Positions 1 to 5,208 of a stretch of DNA of 5,208 bases are shown here, one piece after another. This DNA comes from an uncultured Verrucomicrobiales bacterium (GTDB lineage Bacteria > Verrucomicrobiota > Verrucomicrobiia > Verrucomicrobiales > Akkermansiaceae): positions 1 through 5,208 of the forward strand of contig CALBVA010000304.1 in assembly GCA_937969125.1 (NCBI GenBank). The letters run 5' to 3'. Both the position numbers and the translations under genes were made by a program. The notes beneath the pieces are model-generated. The model had not been told where the DNA came from, did not search any database, and saw nothing but the letters and a program-made list of their open reading frames with translations. Position 1 is the stretch's first letter. Each line of letters starts with the position of its first letter.

Positions 1-717
1 CTCCTTCAGTTTTGGTTCCATGGACTCGGCCCAGACTTTGTAGCCGGCGGCTTTTGGGTGGAGGCCGTCGGGGACGAGTTCTTTATTGAGGTCGCCGTTT
101 TCGAGGAGAAATTTCTCGGAGAGGTCGAGATAATGGATGCGCTCGCCGTCGTGGAGTTTGGCAATGATTCCGTTGATGGCGATATTGAGCTTTCGTTTCT
201 TGTCGGTGGCTTTCCAGGCTCGAGGGAAGACGCCGAGGAGGAGGATTTTCGCCTTGGGGCAGGCGGCTTTCACCTGATTTACGATTGCCGTAATGCCGGC
301 GGCAGTTTCAGCGGCAGGCTGTTCCTTGTGACCGGTGTTATTGGTGCCGATCATAATGACGGCGACTTTGGCATTCTGTTGATTCTTGAGGTTGCCATTG
401 TCCAGTCGCCAGAGGACGTGCTCGGTGCGGTCGCCGGAGATGGCGAGGTTAAGAGCCTTGCGCGGCGCGTAGTATTTTTTCCAGAGATCGTCAGCATCGC
501 GGTTCCAGTAGTGGGTGATGGAGTCGCCGATAAAGAGGAGATCGTGGGGCTTGGCAGCCTTCTTGTTAAAGCTTTCGTGGCGCTTCTTCCACCACTTTTC
601 CTTCATTCGAGAGACCGGCAGGATTGCGGTATTTTTGGGTTTCTCGATTTCAGTTTCCTTCGCAAGGAGAGGTGAGATTGGTGAAAGTAGAGTTAGGGCG
701 GCGAGGAGTTTGGTCAT
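1..717 (-). CDS. Exported SGNH/GDSL-family hydrolase, PAF-acetylhydrolase-like (3' end outside window)
   Basis: The minus-strand frame is open from an ATG at 717-715 to the left edge, giving 239 residues without a stop. Residues 1-19 form a signal peptide (probable cleavage after LLA19), so the enzyme should act outside the cytoplasm. The SGNH blocks are all visible in order: GDS at 64-66 (nucleophile Ser66), SGDRTEHVLWRL from 94 (Gly95, oxyanion hole), GTNNTGH at 124-130 (Asn126 or 127), and DGLHP at 217-221 (Asp217 and His220 completing the triad). Spacing and block II wording resemble the PAF-acetylhydrolase beta/gamma-like branch of GDSL esterases. In such bacteria these often deacetylate carbohydrates, but the substrate cannot be read here. 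Since block V is present, only a short C-terminal tail should be missing. The start lies 9 bp after the permease stop, so cotranscription with the zinc importer is likely. I see no clear Shine-Dalgarno sequence. Fold assignment is firm; substrate and any zinc link are open. Confidence 0.9.
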   Translation of the reverse strand, partial: MTKLLAALTLLSPISPLLAKETEIEKPKNTAILPVSRMKEKWWKKRHESFNKKAAKPHDLLFIGDSITHYWNRDADDLWKKYYAPRKALNLAISGDRTEHVLWRLDNGNLKNQQNAKVAVIMIGTNNTGHKEQPAAETAAGITAIVNQVKAACPKAKILLLGVFPRAWKATDKKRKLNIAINGIIAKLHDGERIHYLDLSEKFLLENGDLNKELVPDGLHPKAAGYKVWAESMEPKLKE

Positions 718-726
718 AGGGAGTTT

Positions 727-1560
727 TTATACGGCCTTTTTGAAGAGAAGCAATCGCGCGAAGACCGAGATGACGAATAGGCCGGCGAGAGTAGCGGCAA
801 TGCTGGCCCCAGCAGGAAGGTCCAGCTGGATGCCGAGGAAGAGCCCAAGAGCCGAGCCGATGGCTCCGACGAATCCGGCGACGGGGAAGAGGGTATCCGG
901 AGTGGAGATGTAGGGTCGCACGATGGCGGCGGGAGTGACGATCATCCCGATGGCTAGGATACACCCGACAGCCTGAAGGGTAGTGACGAGGACGAGGATG
1001 AGGATTGCGAACGAGGTGTAGTCCAGGACGCGGGTGCGGATGTCGAGGCTGGAAGCCACCTCCTGATCGAAGAGGTTAATAACGAGTGCGCGCCGGAAGA
1101 GGGAGAGCATTGTCACTGCAACGAGTCCGACTCCGAAGCTCATCCAGAGGTCGAGATCCGACAGGCCGAGGATGTTTCCGAGGAGCCAGTCATCGAGGTC
1201 CTGGTTCGACCCAACGTGGCGCAGGACCATGATGCCCACCGCGAAGGCTCCGGTGTAGAGAACGGCGAGGACGGTGTCGTCGCTAATCTTCGTGAGTCGC
1301 GAAAGGAGGACAGTGAGCACTCCGATGGTGATGGCTGCGACCACCGCGCCAAAGAAGGCGCTGAGTACTCCGAGCGAAAAGATCAGGGTGGCGATCGCGA
1401 CCCCGGGGAGCAAGCTGTGGCTGAGGGCAGTGAGCTTCAGCGGACTGCGATGCAGGAGGACGAAGGCACTGGTGTAGCCGTTCACGAATCCAATCACAAG
1501 GGCGGCAATGAGGGCCCGCTGGAAGATGGGAGGAATATCAAAATCAAAGAACTCGATCAT
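727..1560 (-). CDS. znuB: ABC-3 family metal (zinc) import permease, ZnuB type
   Basis: This 277-residue, very hydrophobic protein has the usual length of ZnuB/MntB permeases. About eight membrane segments can be seen, roughly at residues 15-36, 45-63, 66-87, 95-113, 137-153, 180-217 (probably two), 225-245 and 250-272. Family landmarks include LKLTALSHSLLPGVAIA near residues 41-57 (His48 conserved in the family), the DDTVLAVLYTGAFAVGI stretch near 94-110, LQAVGCILAIGMIVTP near 195-210 (coupling region facing the ATPase), and LPAGASIAATLAG near 248-260. It would form the inner-membrane channel that takes metal from the periplasmic binding protein. Its ATG lies inside the end of the ATPase gene (17-bp overlap in another frame), which implies translational coupling. 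No Shine-Dalgarno sequence is visible. The family is certain. Zinc rather than manganese is inferred from the third ligand of the neighbouring binding protein. Confidence 0.93.
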   Translation of the reverse strand: MIEFFDFDIPPIFQRALIAALVIGFVNGYTSAFVLLHRSPLKLTALSHSLLPGVAIATLIFSLGVLSAFFGAVVAAITIGVLTVLLSRLTKISDDTVLAVLYTGAFAVGIMVLRHVGSNQDLDDWLLGNILGLSDLDLWMSFGVGLVAVTMLSLFRRALVINLFDQEVASSLDIRTRVLDYTSFAILILVLVTTLQAVGCILAIGMIVTPAAIVRPYISTPDTLFPVAGFVGAIGSALGLFLGIQLDLPAGASIAATLAGLFVISVFARLLLFKKAV

Positions 1561-2290
1561 TGTCGTCCGGGTGGCAGGAGTGGAGGGCGTGCTTCACGGC
1601 ATCACTGCGAATGACTGCATCGGCAGGTCCGTAGGCGACCTGTGCACAATCGAGGACGAGGGCGTGGGTGAAGATGTCGGTGACGCTTTCGAGCTGGTGA
1701 TGGGAGGCGATGACGAGGTGGCCGGAGGCGGAGAGATCAGTCAGGCTATCGGCGAGGTGGCAGCGGCTTTCGATATCGAGGCCATTGAAGGGTTCATCGA
1801 GAAGGAGAACGTGGGCTTCCTGCGCGAGAGCGCGGGCGATGTAGGTGCGCTGTTGCTGACCGCCGGAGAGCTGGTCAATCTGGCGGTCGGCGATGGCTTC
1901 AAGATGCATTGTAGCAATGGCCTGCTCGACCTTTTCGCGGTCGGTCTTTCCGAATTTTCGGAAGTGCCCAAGGTGGGGGAAGCGGCCCATGGCAATGATG
2001 TCCCGCACACGAATGGGGAAGTGGCGTTGATGTTGATCGACCTGCGGGAGGTAAGCAATTTCGCGGCGTGATTGGTTGAGAGGTTTTTCCCGCCAGAGCA
2101 GCTGACCGCTCTGGTGTTTTAACAGTCCGGCGAAGAGACGGATAAGGGTGGACTTACCCGCACCATTCGGGCCAAGCAAGGCGAGCCGCTGTCCACAGTG
2201 GGCGGAGAAGGTGACCTCCGCTAAAGCCTCTTTCGTCCCGTAGTGATAGCCGACATCGCGGAGATCTAACTGATGATGTTCGTGCCTCAT
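1544..2290 (-). CDS. znuC: Zinc ABC importer ATP-binding protein, ZnuC type
   Basis: This 248-residue ABC ATPase has every catalytic motif intact: Walker A GPNGAGKST at 40-48, Q-loop Gln83, signature LSGGQQQR at 141-148, Walker B VLLLDEP at 161-167 with the catalytic Glu166, D-loop GLD at 170-172, and switch His197 in ASHH. The length and the metal-type wording between Q-loop and signature (MGRFPHLG) fit the ZnuC/MntB-ATPase group. It would power the permease from the cytoplasm. The ends are rich in possible metal ligands: His3, His5 and His6 at the N terminus, and His234, His237, Cys239 and His240 near the C terminus. The ATG overlaps the TGA of the small membrane protein by four bases (ATGA), and its own end overlaps the permease start, so the three genes are translationally coupled. 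I see no Shine-Dalgarno sequence of its own. Zinc as substrate is inferred from context. Confidence 0.94.
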   Translation of the reverse strand: MRHEHHQLDLRDVGYHYGTKEALAEVTFSAHCGQRLALLGPNGAGKSTLIRLFAGLLKHQSGQLLWREKPLNQSRREIAYLPQVDQHQRHFPIRVRDIIAMGRFPHLGHFRKFGKTDREKVEQAIATMHLEAIADRQIDQLSGGQQQRTYIARALAQEAHVLLLDEPFNGLDIESRCHLADSLTDLSASGHLVIASHHQLESVTDIFTHALVLDCAQVAYGPADAVIRSDAVKHALHSCHPDDNDRVL

Positions 2291-2721
2291 TCGGAGCTAT
2301 TCCAATCGAAGGTGACCTCCTCGGCGATCTCAATTTCACCCCAGATCGTATGACTGCGGTTTTCGAGACCCTCGGGCTGAAGTTCGAGCAAAAGGGCTGT
2401 CTCAGGTGTGCTTCCGGGCCACTGGACCTCGATATGCAGGGTGACGGAACTTTGATCAGCGGAGTAGGGAAAGAGGATCTCCTTGAGATCCTCCTCAGGA
2501 TCGAATGTCCACGAAGTCTCTCCGATGGTAACCTTGACCGAGGTGAACGGGTGGGCCGAGCGGATGATAAGGTCCGCCGAGCGGATGGGGGAATCCTCAA
2601 GAGACTCCTCAGTCGCTTGTTGCTGCGCAGGTTCTTGACGAATGACTCCCGCCAACGGCCAGCCGAGAAGGGCTAATGAGACAAGCGGGAGCAGGGTGGC
2701 TAATACGGGTGAGCTGGTCAT
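2287..2721 (-). CDS. Small membrane-anchored extracytoplasmic protein of unknown function in the zinc importer operon
   Basis: I do not recognise a family. From the ATG at 2721 the product has 144 residues. Residues 5-27 form one hydrophobic segment (anchor or uncleaved signal), followed by an acidic Gln/Glu-rich linker (29-45). A domain rich in predicted beta strands (about 46-144) includes SVKVTIGETSWTF, SSVTLHIEVQWPG and TALLLELQPEGLE. No lipobox is present, and there are no Cys residues. Three His residues (57, 96, 124) are spread over the domain. It lies between the binding-protein and ATPase genes, with a 4-bp overlap (ATGA) to the ATPase. The ATG at 2721 has a GGAAG 8 bp upstream and was preferred. 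A GTG at 2730, overlapping the znuA stop as GTGA, would add three residues. Its position suggests an accessory role beside the importer at the periplasmic face, such as helping the binding protein or tuning transport; that is inference. A canonical zinc importer needs no such subunit. Confidence 0.78.
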   Translation of the reverse strand: MTSSPVLATLLPLVSLALLGWPLAGVIRQEPAQQQATEESLEDSPIRSADLIIRSAHPFTSVKVTIGETSWTFDPEEDLKEILFPYSADQSSVTLHIEVQWPGSTPETALLLELQPEGLENRSHTIWGEIEIAEEVTFDWNSSE

Positions 2722-2726
2722 GAAAG

Positions 2727-3605
2727 TCACTTCCGAAGTCCGGCGACGATATTCGTCACGTTGCTCTGGATCATCTTCTGATAGCTCTTCACCGAGCCGT
2801 CGGCAATGAGTGGTTTCCCGACAGAAGCTCCGGAATGCTTTGCGATCTGGCGTAGAGTCTTGGGGTTTGCGGTGCTCTCGGGGAAAACGGTCGGGATGGC
2901 CTCGGAGCGAATCTGCTCGATGGACTTGGCCAGCTGTGCAGCGGAAATTTCCCCGTCAGCGCTTAGGCCCTGCACGAAGGTCGCATCGAATCCATAGGCT
3001 TTGCAGAAGTATCCGAAGGCGGCATGGGCTGTGATCAGGTGGCGCTTCTTTTTAGGAATGGTGGCGACTTGTCCCTTCACCCAGCGATCCAGTTGGACGA
3101 GACGGGCGCGGGCAGCCTTGGCATTTGCAGCGTAGATTGCCTTTCCGGCGGGATCGGCCTTAGTCAGCTCTTTCTGAATAATACGCACCGCACGCTCCAT
3201 GTGGCGGACATTGTGCCACCAGTGCGGATCGATTCCGCCAACCGCATGGTGGGGGCAGCAGGCGTAGATTTGATCTTTTTTGGAGACCTTTTGTGATGGA
3301 ATGGTGCGACCGACTTCGACGATGGTTTGATCCTTTCGAAGGCTGTCCTTGAGATCCTTGAGGTAGGATTCGAGCCCCTTGCCAGAGGCAATGACGATCT
3401 TGGCCTTCGCCATTTTACGAACATCACCAGTGCGAGGCTCGAACTGGTGGACATTCATCCCGGCCCGTCCGATCTCGATGACTTTGACCCGCTCTCCTCC
3501 GACATCTCGGATGGTTTCGGTGATCAGTGGGTGGAGTGAGGCCACATCCAGCGCGAGAGCGGGAAGGGCAATAAGGGTCGAAAGGAAGAAGAGAAGGGTT
3601 TTCAT
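2727..3605 (-). CDS. znuA: Periplasmic zinc-binding protein of the ABC importer, ZnuA/TroA family
   Basis: This 292-residue protein starts with a signal peptide (residues 1-18, cleavage after ALA18) and has the cluster A-I metal-binding-protein fold: ASLHPL near the N terminus, HQFEP at 53-57 (the HxYEP-like motif), DPHWW at 126-130, TAHAAFGYF at 192-200, FPESTANP at 241-248, and Asp269 near the C terminus. By family pattern the ligands are His53, His128, His194 and Asp269. A His at the third position, where manganese proteins usually carry Glu, favours zinc. The long His-rich loop of enterobacterial ZnuA is missing. In the corresponding place is a short segment, ACCPHHAVGG (115-124), with two Cys and two His that could bind metal. 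It hands metal to the downstream permease and ATPase. It follows the outer-membrane gene by 30 bp. No Shine-Dalgarno sequence is visible before the ATG. Family assignment is firm; zinc is likely but not proven. Confidence 0.93.
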   Translation of the reverse strand: MKTLLFFLSTLIALPALALDVASLHPLITETIRDVGGERVKVIEIGRAGMNVHQFEPRTGDVRKMAKAKIVIASGKGLESYLKDLKDSLRKDQTIVEVGRTIPSQKVSKKDQIYACCPHHAVGGIDPHWWHNVRHMERAVRIIQKELTKADPAGKAIYAANAKAARARLVQLDRWVKGQVATIPKKKRHLITAHAAFGYFCKAYGFDATFVQGLSADGEISAAQLAKSIEQIRSEAIPTVFPESTANPKTLRQIAKHSGASVGKPLIADGSVKSYQKMIQSNVTNIVAGLRK

Positions 3606-3635
3606 GGGGCGATTCTACAGGGAGATTTTAGGGGT

Positions 3636-4712
3636 CTAGCGAACTTCGCCGTCACCAAAGTGAAAGCCGAACTGGAGGAAGACGGAGTCATCAGTCCGGT
3701 CTTCGAGCTTGTCGTGCTGATACTGGAGGCGCACGTGGACGTTGCTGAGCTCGTTTAAATCAAAGCGGTGGGTCAGGGCGGCAGAGAAACGGTCGCGGTG
3801 CTCATAGTCCTCATAGCGGACATGGAGAACAGTCGGGTCATTGAAGCGATAGCTACCAAAGATCATCAGGCCGTCCTCGGAGGTGTCATCGAGGTGGAAA
3901 TACTCTGCTCCGATTGTAAATTCCTGCCCGCCGGTCTCCAGACCATTGGCGCGCCAGGTGTATTGGTAGTCTGCGGAGTAAAGCTGGCTATCCGAGTCAC
4001 GACCGAAATTTACTCCGAAGCGGTGCTGGTGGAAGTCGGTCTGATTATAGCCAATGAGCGCCCTTACGGTGACGACGTCATTTTCCAGGGCGAACTCCTC
4101 CTCTTCCTCATCATCATGACCCTCTTCTTCTTCGTCGTCATCGTCATGTTCTTCTTCCTCTTCGCCATGACCATGATCGTCACTAACGGCTCGACCGAAA
4201 CTTCCGTTCAGTGAGAAGAAGCCCAGATCAAAATCCTTTTTCCACATCAATTCGACACCATCGGTGCGGAGTCCGTCCTCCCCGAGGAAGGTGGCGGTAC
4301 TGAGGTTCGAATTGACGAAGTCCCATCTGTGAAGGTGCACATTATTCTGAAGGCCGAAGCGATTGAGAAAGCGACCGGCACGAATTTCAAATCCGCCGGA
4401 AATTTCCATGAATTTGATGAAACCTTCTTCCCACTCTGCGTCGAATTCACCCTCGGCATCGGTGAAGGTATTAACGTTCGCAAAGGCGGCGAACCAGTTG
4501 TCCACCCGGAGGTTCAGTCCGACATCAAGCCCCTGAAGCGCGGTCTCCTTATTAGGATCATGACCATGAAGCGCGAGGTCTTCAATGGACTCAGCAGAGG
4601 AGTATCCCGTCACTCCAGTGAGGTGGAGAGTCGGATCAAGGGTAACCTCGGCTTGAGCCGGAATTGCCGTGATGCTGATGAGAGCGATAGTGGGAAAGAT
4701 TCCAAATTTCAT
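3636..4712 (-). CDS. Outer-membrane beta-barrel protein with His/acidic loop, putative zinc-regulated porin
   Basis: From the ATG at 4712 the product has 358 residues and opens with a signal peptide (1-21, cleavage after AQA21). The rest alternates short amphipathic strands and polar turns. It ends in FLQFGFHFGDGEVR, with aromatic residues alternating as in a closing barrel strand. The segment GRFLNRFGLQNNVHLHRWDF (113-132) followed by FLGEDGLRTDGVEL (142-155) resembles what I recall of the putative zinc-regulated outer-membrane porins found beside znuABC in Gram-negative bacteria. No TonB box or plug is evident, and the length is far below a TonB receptor. Residues 178-207 form an extremely acidic loop with His180, His182, His189 and His199, a likely surface or periplasmic metal-collecting segment. 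It is first in the operon, directly behind the paired palindromes, as expected for a gene induced by metal shortage. The ATG follows palindrome A by one base and has no Shine-Dalgarno sequence. Confidence 0.85.
   Translation of the reverse strand: MKFGIFPTIALISITAIPAQAEVTLDPTLHLTGVTGYSSAESIEDLALHGHDPNKETALQGLDVGLNLRVDNWFAAFANVNTFTDAEGEFDAEWEEGFIKFMEISGGFEIRAGRFLNRFGLQNNVHLHRWDFVNSNLSTATFLGEDGLRTDGVELMWKKDFDLGFFSLNGSFGRAVSDDHGHGEEEEEHDDDDEEEEGHDDEEEEEFALENDVVTVRALIGYNQTDFHQHRFGVNFGRDSDSQLYSADYQYTWRANGLETGGQEFTIGAEYFHLDDTSEDGLMIFGSYRFNDPTVLHVRYEDYEHRDRFSAALTHRFDLNELSNVHVRLQYQHDKLEDRTDDSVFLQFGFHFGDGEVR
4092..4181 (-). repeat. Low-complexity acidic/His codon run inside the outer-membrane protein gene
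   Basis: About 30 codons here are almost only GAG, GAA, GAC, GAT and CAT, encoding blocks of Glu and Asp broken by His and Gly (residues 178-207). On the plus strand it reads as an imperfect CTT/CTC/CAT/CGT triplet tract. Because all units are triplets, slippage would change loop length without breaking the frame. The composition differs sharply from the flanking barrel strands. Confidence 0.85.
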
Positions 4713-4713
4713 G

Positions 4714-4732
4714 GACGCAATTAGATTGCGTC
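4714..4732. promoter_or_regulatory. Palindromic operator candidate A (19 bp)
   Basis: The sequence GACGCAATTAGATTGCGTC has perfect 8-bp arms (4714-4721 and 4725-4732) around a 3-bp centre. It ends one base before the ATG of the outer-membrane gene, so a bound protein would block transcription start or early elongation. The length and symmetry are those of a site for a dimeric regulator such as a Fur/Zur-family protein. The sequence is not one of the Zur boxes I know. It shares the pattern RACGCA-N7-TGCGTY with site B. As RNA it could also fold into a hairpin at the start codon. Confidence 0.68.
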
Positions 4733-4736
4733 TATG

Positions 4737-4765
4737 AAAATAACTCGTCAAGCAGTTAAACGCAA
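4737..4765 (-). promoter_or_regulatory. Candidate sigma-70-type promoter of the zinc uptake operon
   Basis: On the minus strand TTGCGT (4765-4760) and TATTTT (4742-4737) are separated by 17 bp and resemble -35 and -10 boxes. Matches are partial (three and four of six). The -35 box lies in palindrome B, and the predicted start, near 4730, falls in palindrome A. That leaves a leader of only about 18 nt. A rival -35, TTGACG at 4751-4746, has no good -10 box at normal spacing. Confidence 0.38.
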
Positions 4766-4777
4766 CTCTCGTGCGTT
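4759..4777. promoter_or_regulatory. Palindromic operator candidate B (19 bp)
   Basis: The sequence AACGCAACTCTCGTGCGTT has 6-bp inverted arms (4759-4764 and 4772-4777) around a 7-bp centre. It has the same length and half-site as site A (RACGCA-N7-TGCGTY), with twelve of 19 positions identical when both are read on the minus strand. Its centre is 45 bp from that of site A. It overlaps the last bases of the upstream gene, including part of its stop codon, and the candidate -35 box. Confidence 0.6.
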
Positions 4778-5208
4778 AATCGAGGGCAACACGGACTCTC
4801 ATAAATCCGGTGCCATTTGTCACGATGGATTCCGGTAAGCGGTAGGTTTCGGTCACGATTCCCGGCGCATCGAACGAACGAGTGACCAGAGGTAACTGAG
4901 TCAGAGGCCAGGATGCCAGAGTCGTGGAGCCTTCGATATATAAGATGGTATTGTCTACATTGATTCGACGCGTGAGAGTAATCGTCAAATAACGATTATC
5001 ACCCACTTTGGTAACAGCCCCAATCGGAGAAACGTAGTCGCCACTGGAGTTTTGCAATACTGCTTCAAGGAGGTCATCGATGCCGTTTTGGTTGTTATCC
5101 CCGCCGGCTGTTCCGGTGAAGAGGATGGAGTCACTGGTCCCGGGATTTCCTCCCGAAGTTGAGCTGATGCGCCAGGATGTTGGCGAGTTTGGATTGGCCT
5201 CGTTACGG
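4776..5208 (-). CDS. C-terminal end of a secreted lamin-tail/CotH-type protein (5' end outside window)
   Basis: The frame is open from the right edge to a TAA at 4778-4776, giving 143 residues of a longer protein; position 5208 is the last base of a preceding codon. The first part, with NSPTSWRISS and GGNPGTSD, resembles the end of a lamin-tail domain as seen in large secreted Verrucomicrobia proteins. DNNQNGIDDLLE (residues 37-48) is an Asp/Asn-rich calcium-binding-like linker of the thrombospondin type 3 style. The remainder is a beta-rich C-terminal module with YIEGSTTLASWPLT and, at the end, GFMRVRVALD, a pattern common at the ends of such proteins. The function of the whole protein cannot be told. 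It runs in the same direction as the zinc operon with no clear terminator between, so read-through is possible, but I see no functional link. Domain naming is by recall of typical wording and is moderately sure. Confidence 0.75.
   Translation of the reverse strand, partial: RNEANPNSPTSWRISSTSGGNPGTSDSILFTGTAGGDNNQNGIDDLLEAVLQNSSGDYVSPIGAVTKVGDNRYLTITLTRRINVDNTILYIEGSTTLASWPLTQLPLVTRSFDAPGIVTETYRLPESIVTNGTGFMRVRVALD

Larger units (their letters stand above)
1..4712 (-). other. Probable single transcription unit: outer-membrane protein, znuA, small protein, znuC, znuB, SGNH hydrolase
   Basis: Six genes run in one direction. Successive gaps are 30 bp, 5 bp (or a 4-bp GTGA overlap if the GTG start is used), a 4-bp overlap, a 17-bp overlap, and 9 bp. 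None of the gaps has room for a promoter plus terminator, and no stem followed by a T-tract is seen in them. The only sizeable intergenic region is upstream of the first gene and carries the paired palindromes. Membership of the first five genes is strongly supported by function and spacing. That of the SGNH hydrolase rests on spacing alone. Confidence 0.75.

Noticed and set aside
58..675. 205-codon open frame on the plus strand
   Set aside because: It lies opposite the SGNH hydrolase, whose catalytic blocks are intact in the minus frame. Its translation shows no recognisable motifs and it is an antisense shadow.
1508..2071. 187-codon open frame on the plus strand
   Set aside because: It is antisense to the ATPase gene, which has all ABC motifs. 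The Gly/Val/Glu-rich translation is typical of a shadow frame.
2727..3605. Manganese or iron specificity of the binding protein
   Set aside because: The third ligand position carries His194 rather than the Glu usual in manganese-binding members, and the neighbouring outer-membrane protein is of a zinc-linked type. Specificity is still a prediction.
3768..4214. 148-codon plus-strand frame with a hydrophobic Phe/Leu/Ile/Val-rich stretch
   Set aside because: The apparent membrane segment is only the complement of the Asp/Glu/His codon tract in the outer-membrane gene.
4713..4751. Extended start (TTG at 4751) for the outer-membrane protein
   Set aside because: It would place 13 polar residues before a perfect signal peptide and would run through palindrome A. 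The ATG at 4712 starts the signal peptide directly.
4759..4777. Intrinsic terminator of the upstream secreted-protein gene
   Set aside because: The stem has only 6 bp with a 7-nt loop and no T-tract follows on the minus strand (TTAACTGC). The match to site A makes an operator more likely, though weak termination is not excluded.
4776..5057. Separate 93-residue gene starting at TTG 5057
   Set aside because: The same frame stays open to the right edge with coherent lamin-tail-like sequence, so this is the end of a longer protein.

Overview
This window looks like a chromosomal segment from a member of the Verrucomicrobia, or a close PVC-group relative. The evidence is the style of the genes rather than any marker. 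The partial protein at the right edge ends like the secreted lamin-tail / CotH-type proteins common in that phylum. A PAF-acetylhydrolase-like SGNH esterase sits at the left edge. Most starts lack a recognisable Shine-Dalgarno sequence. The outer-membrane protein and the signal peptides show a diderm cell. The phylum assignment is inference.

All seven genes I can support lie on the minus strand, so the biological order is right to left. Positions 5208-4776 hold the C-terminal end of a secreted protein of unknown role. A 63-bp intergenic region (4713-4775) follows. It carries two 19-bp palindromes sharing the half-site ACGCA/TGCGT, with centres 45 bp apart, around a plausible promoter. Positions 4712-727 are a compact metal-uptake operon: an outer-membrane beta-barrel protein with a His/Asp/Glu loop (4712-3636), a ZnuA-type periplasmic binding protein (3605-2727), a small membrane-anchored protein of unknown function (2721-2287), a ZnuC-type ATPase (2290-1544) and a ZnuB-type permease (1560-727). 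Spacings inside the operon run from 30 bp to overlaps of 4 and 17 bp. An exported SGNH hydrolase (717 to beyond the left edge) follows 9 bp after the permease and is probably cotranscribed.

Proposed joint function: the outer-membrane protein passes or concentrates metal at the surface. The binding protein captures Zn2+ in the periplasm (three His plus one Asp predicted) and delivers it to the ABC importer. The small anchored protein may assist at the importer. The paired palindromes are the likely operators of a zinc-responsive regulator that is not encoded in the window. The least described parts are the 144-residue protein inside the importer operon and the paired operator, whose sequence does not match a Zur box I recognise. 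No RNA genes, mobile elements, CRISPR arrays or convincing terminators were seen.
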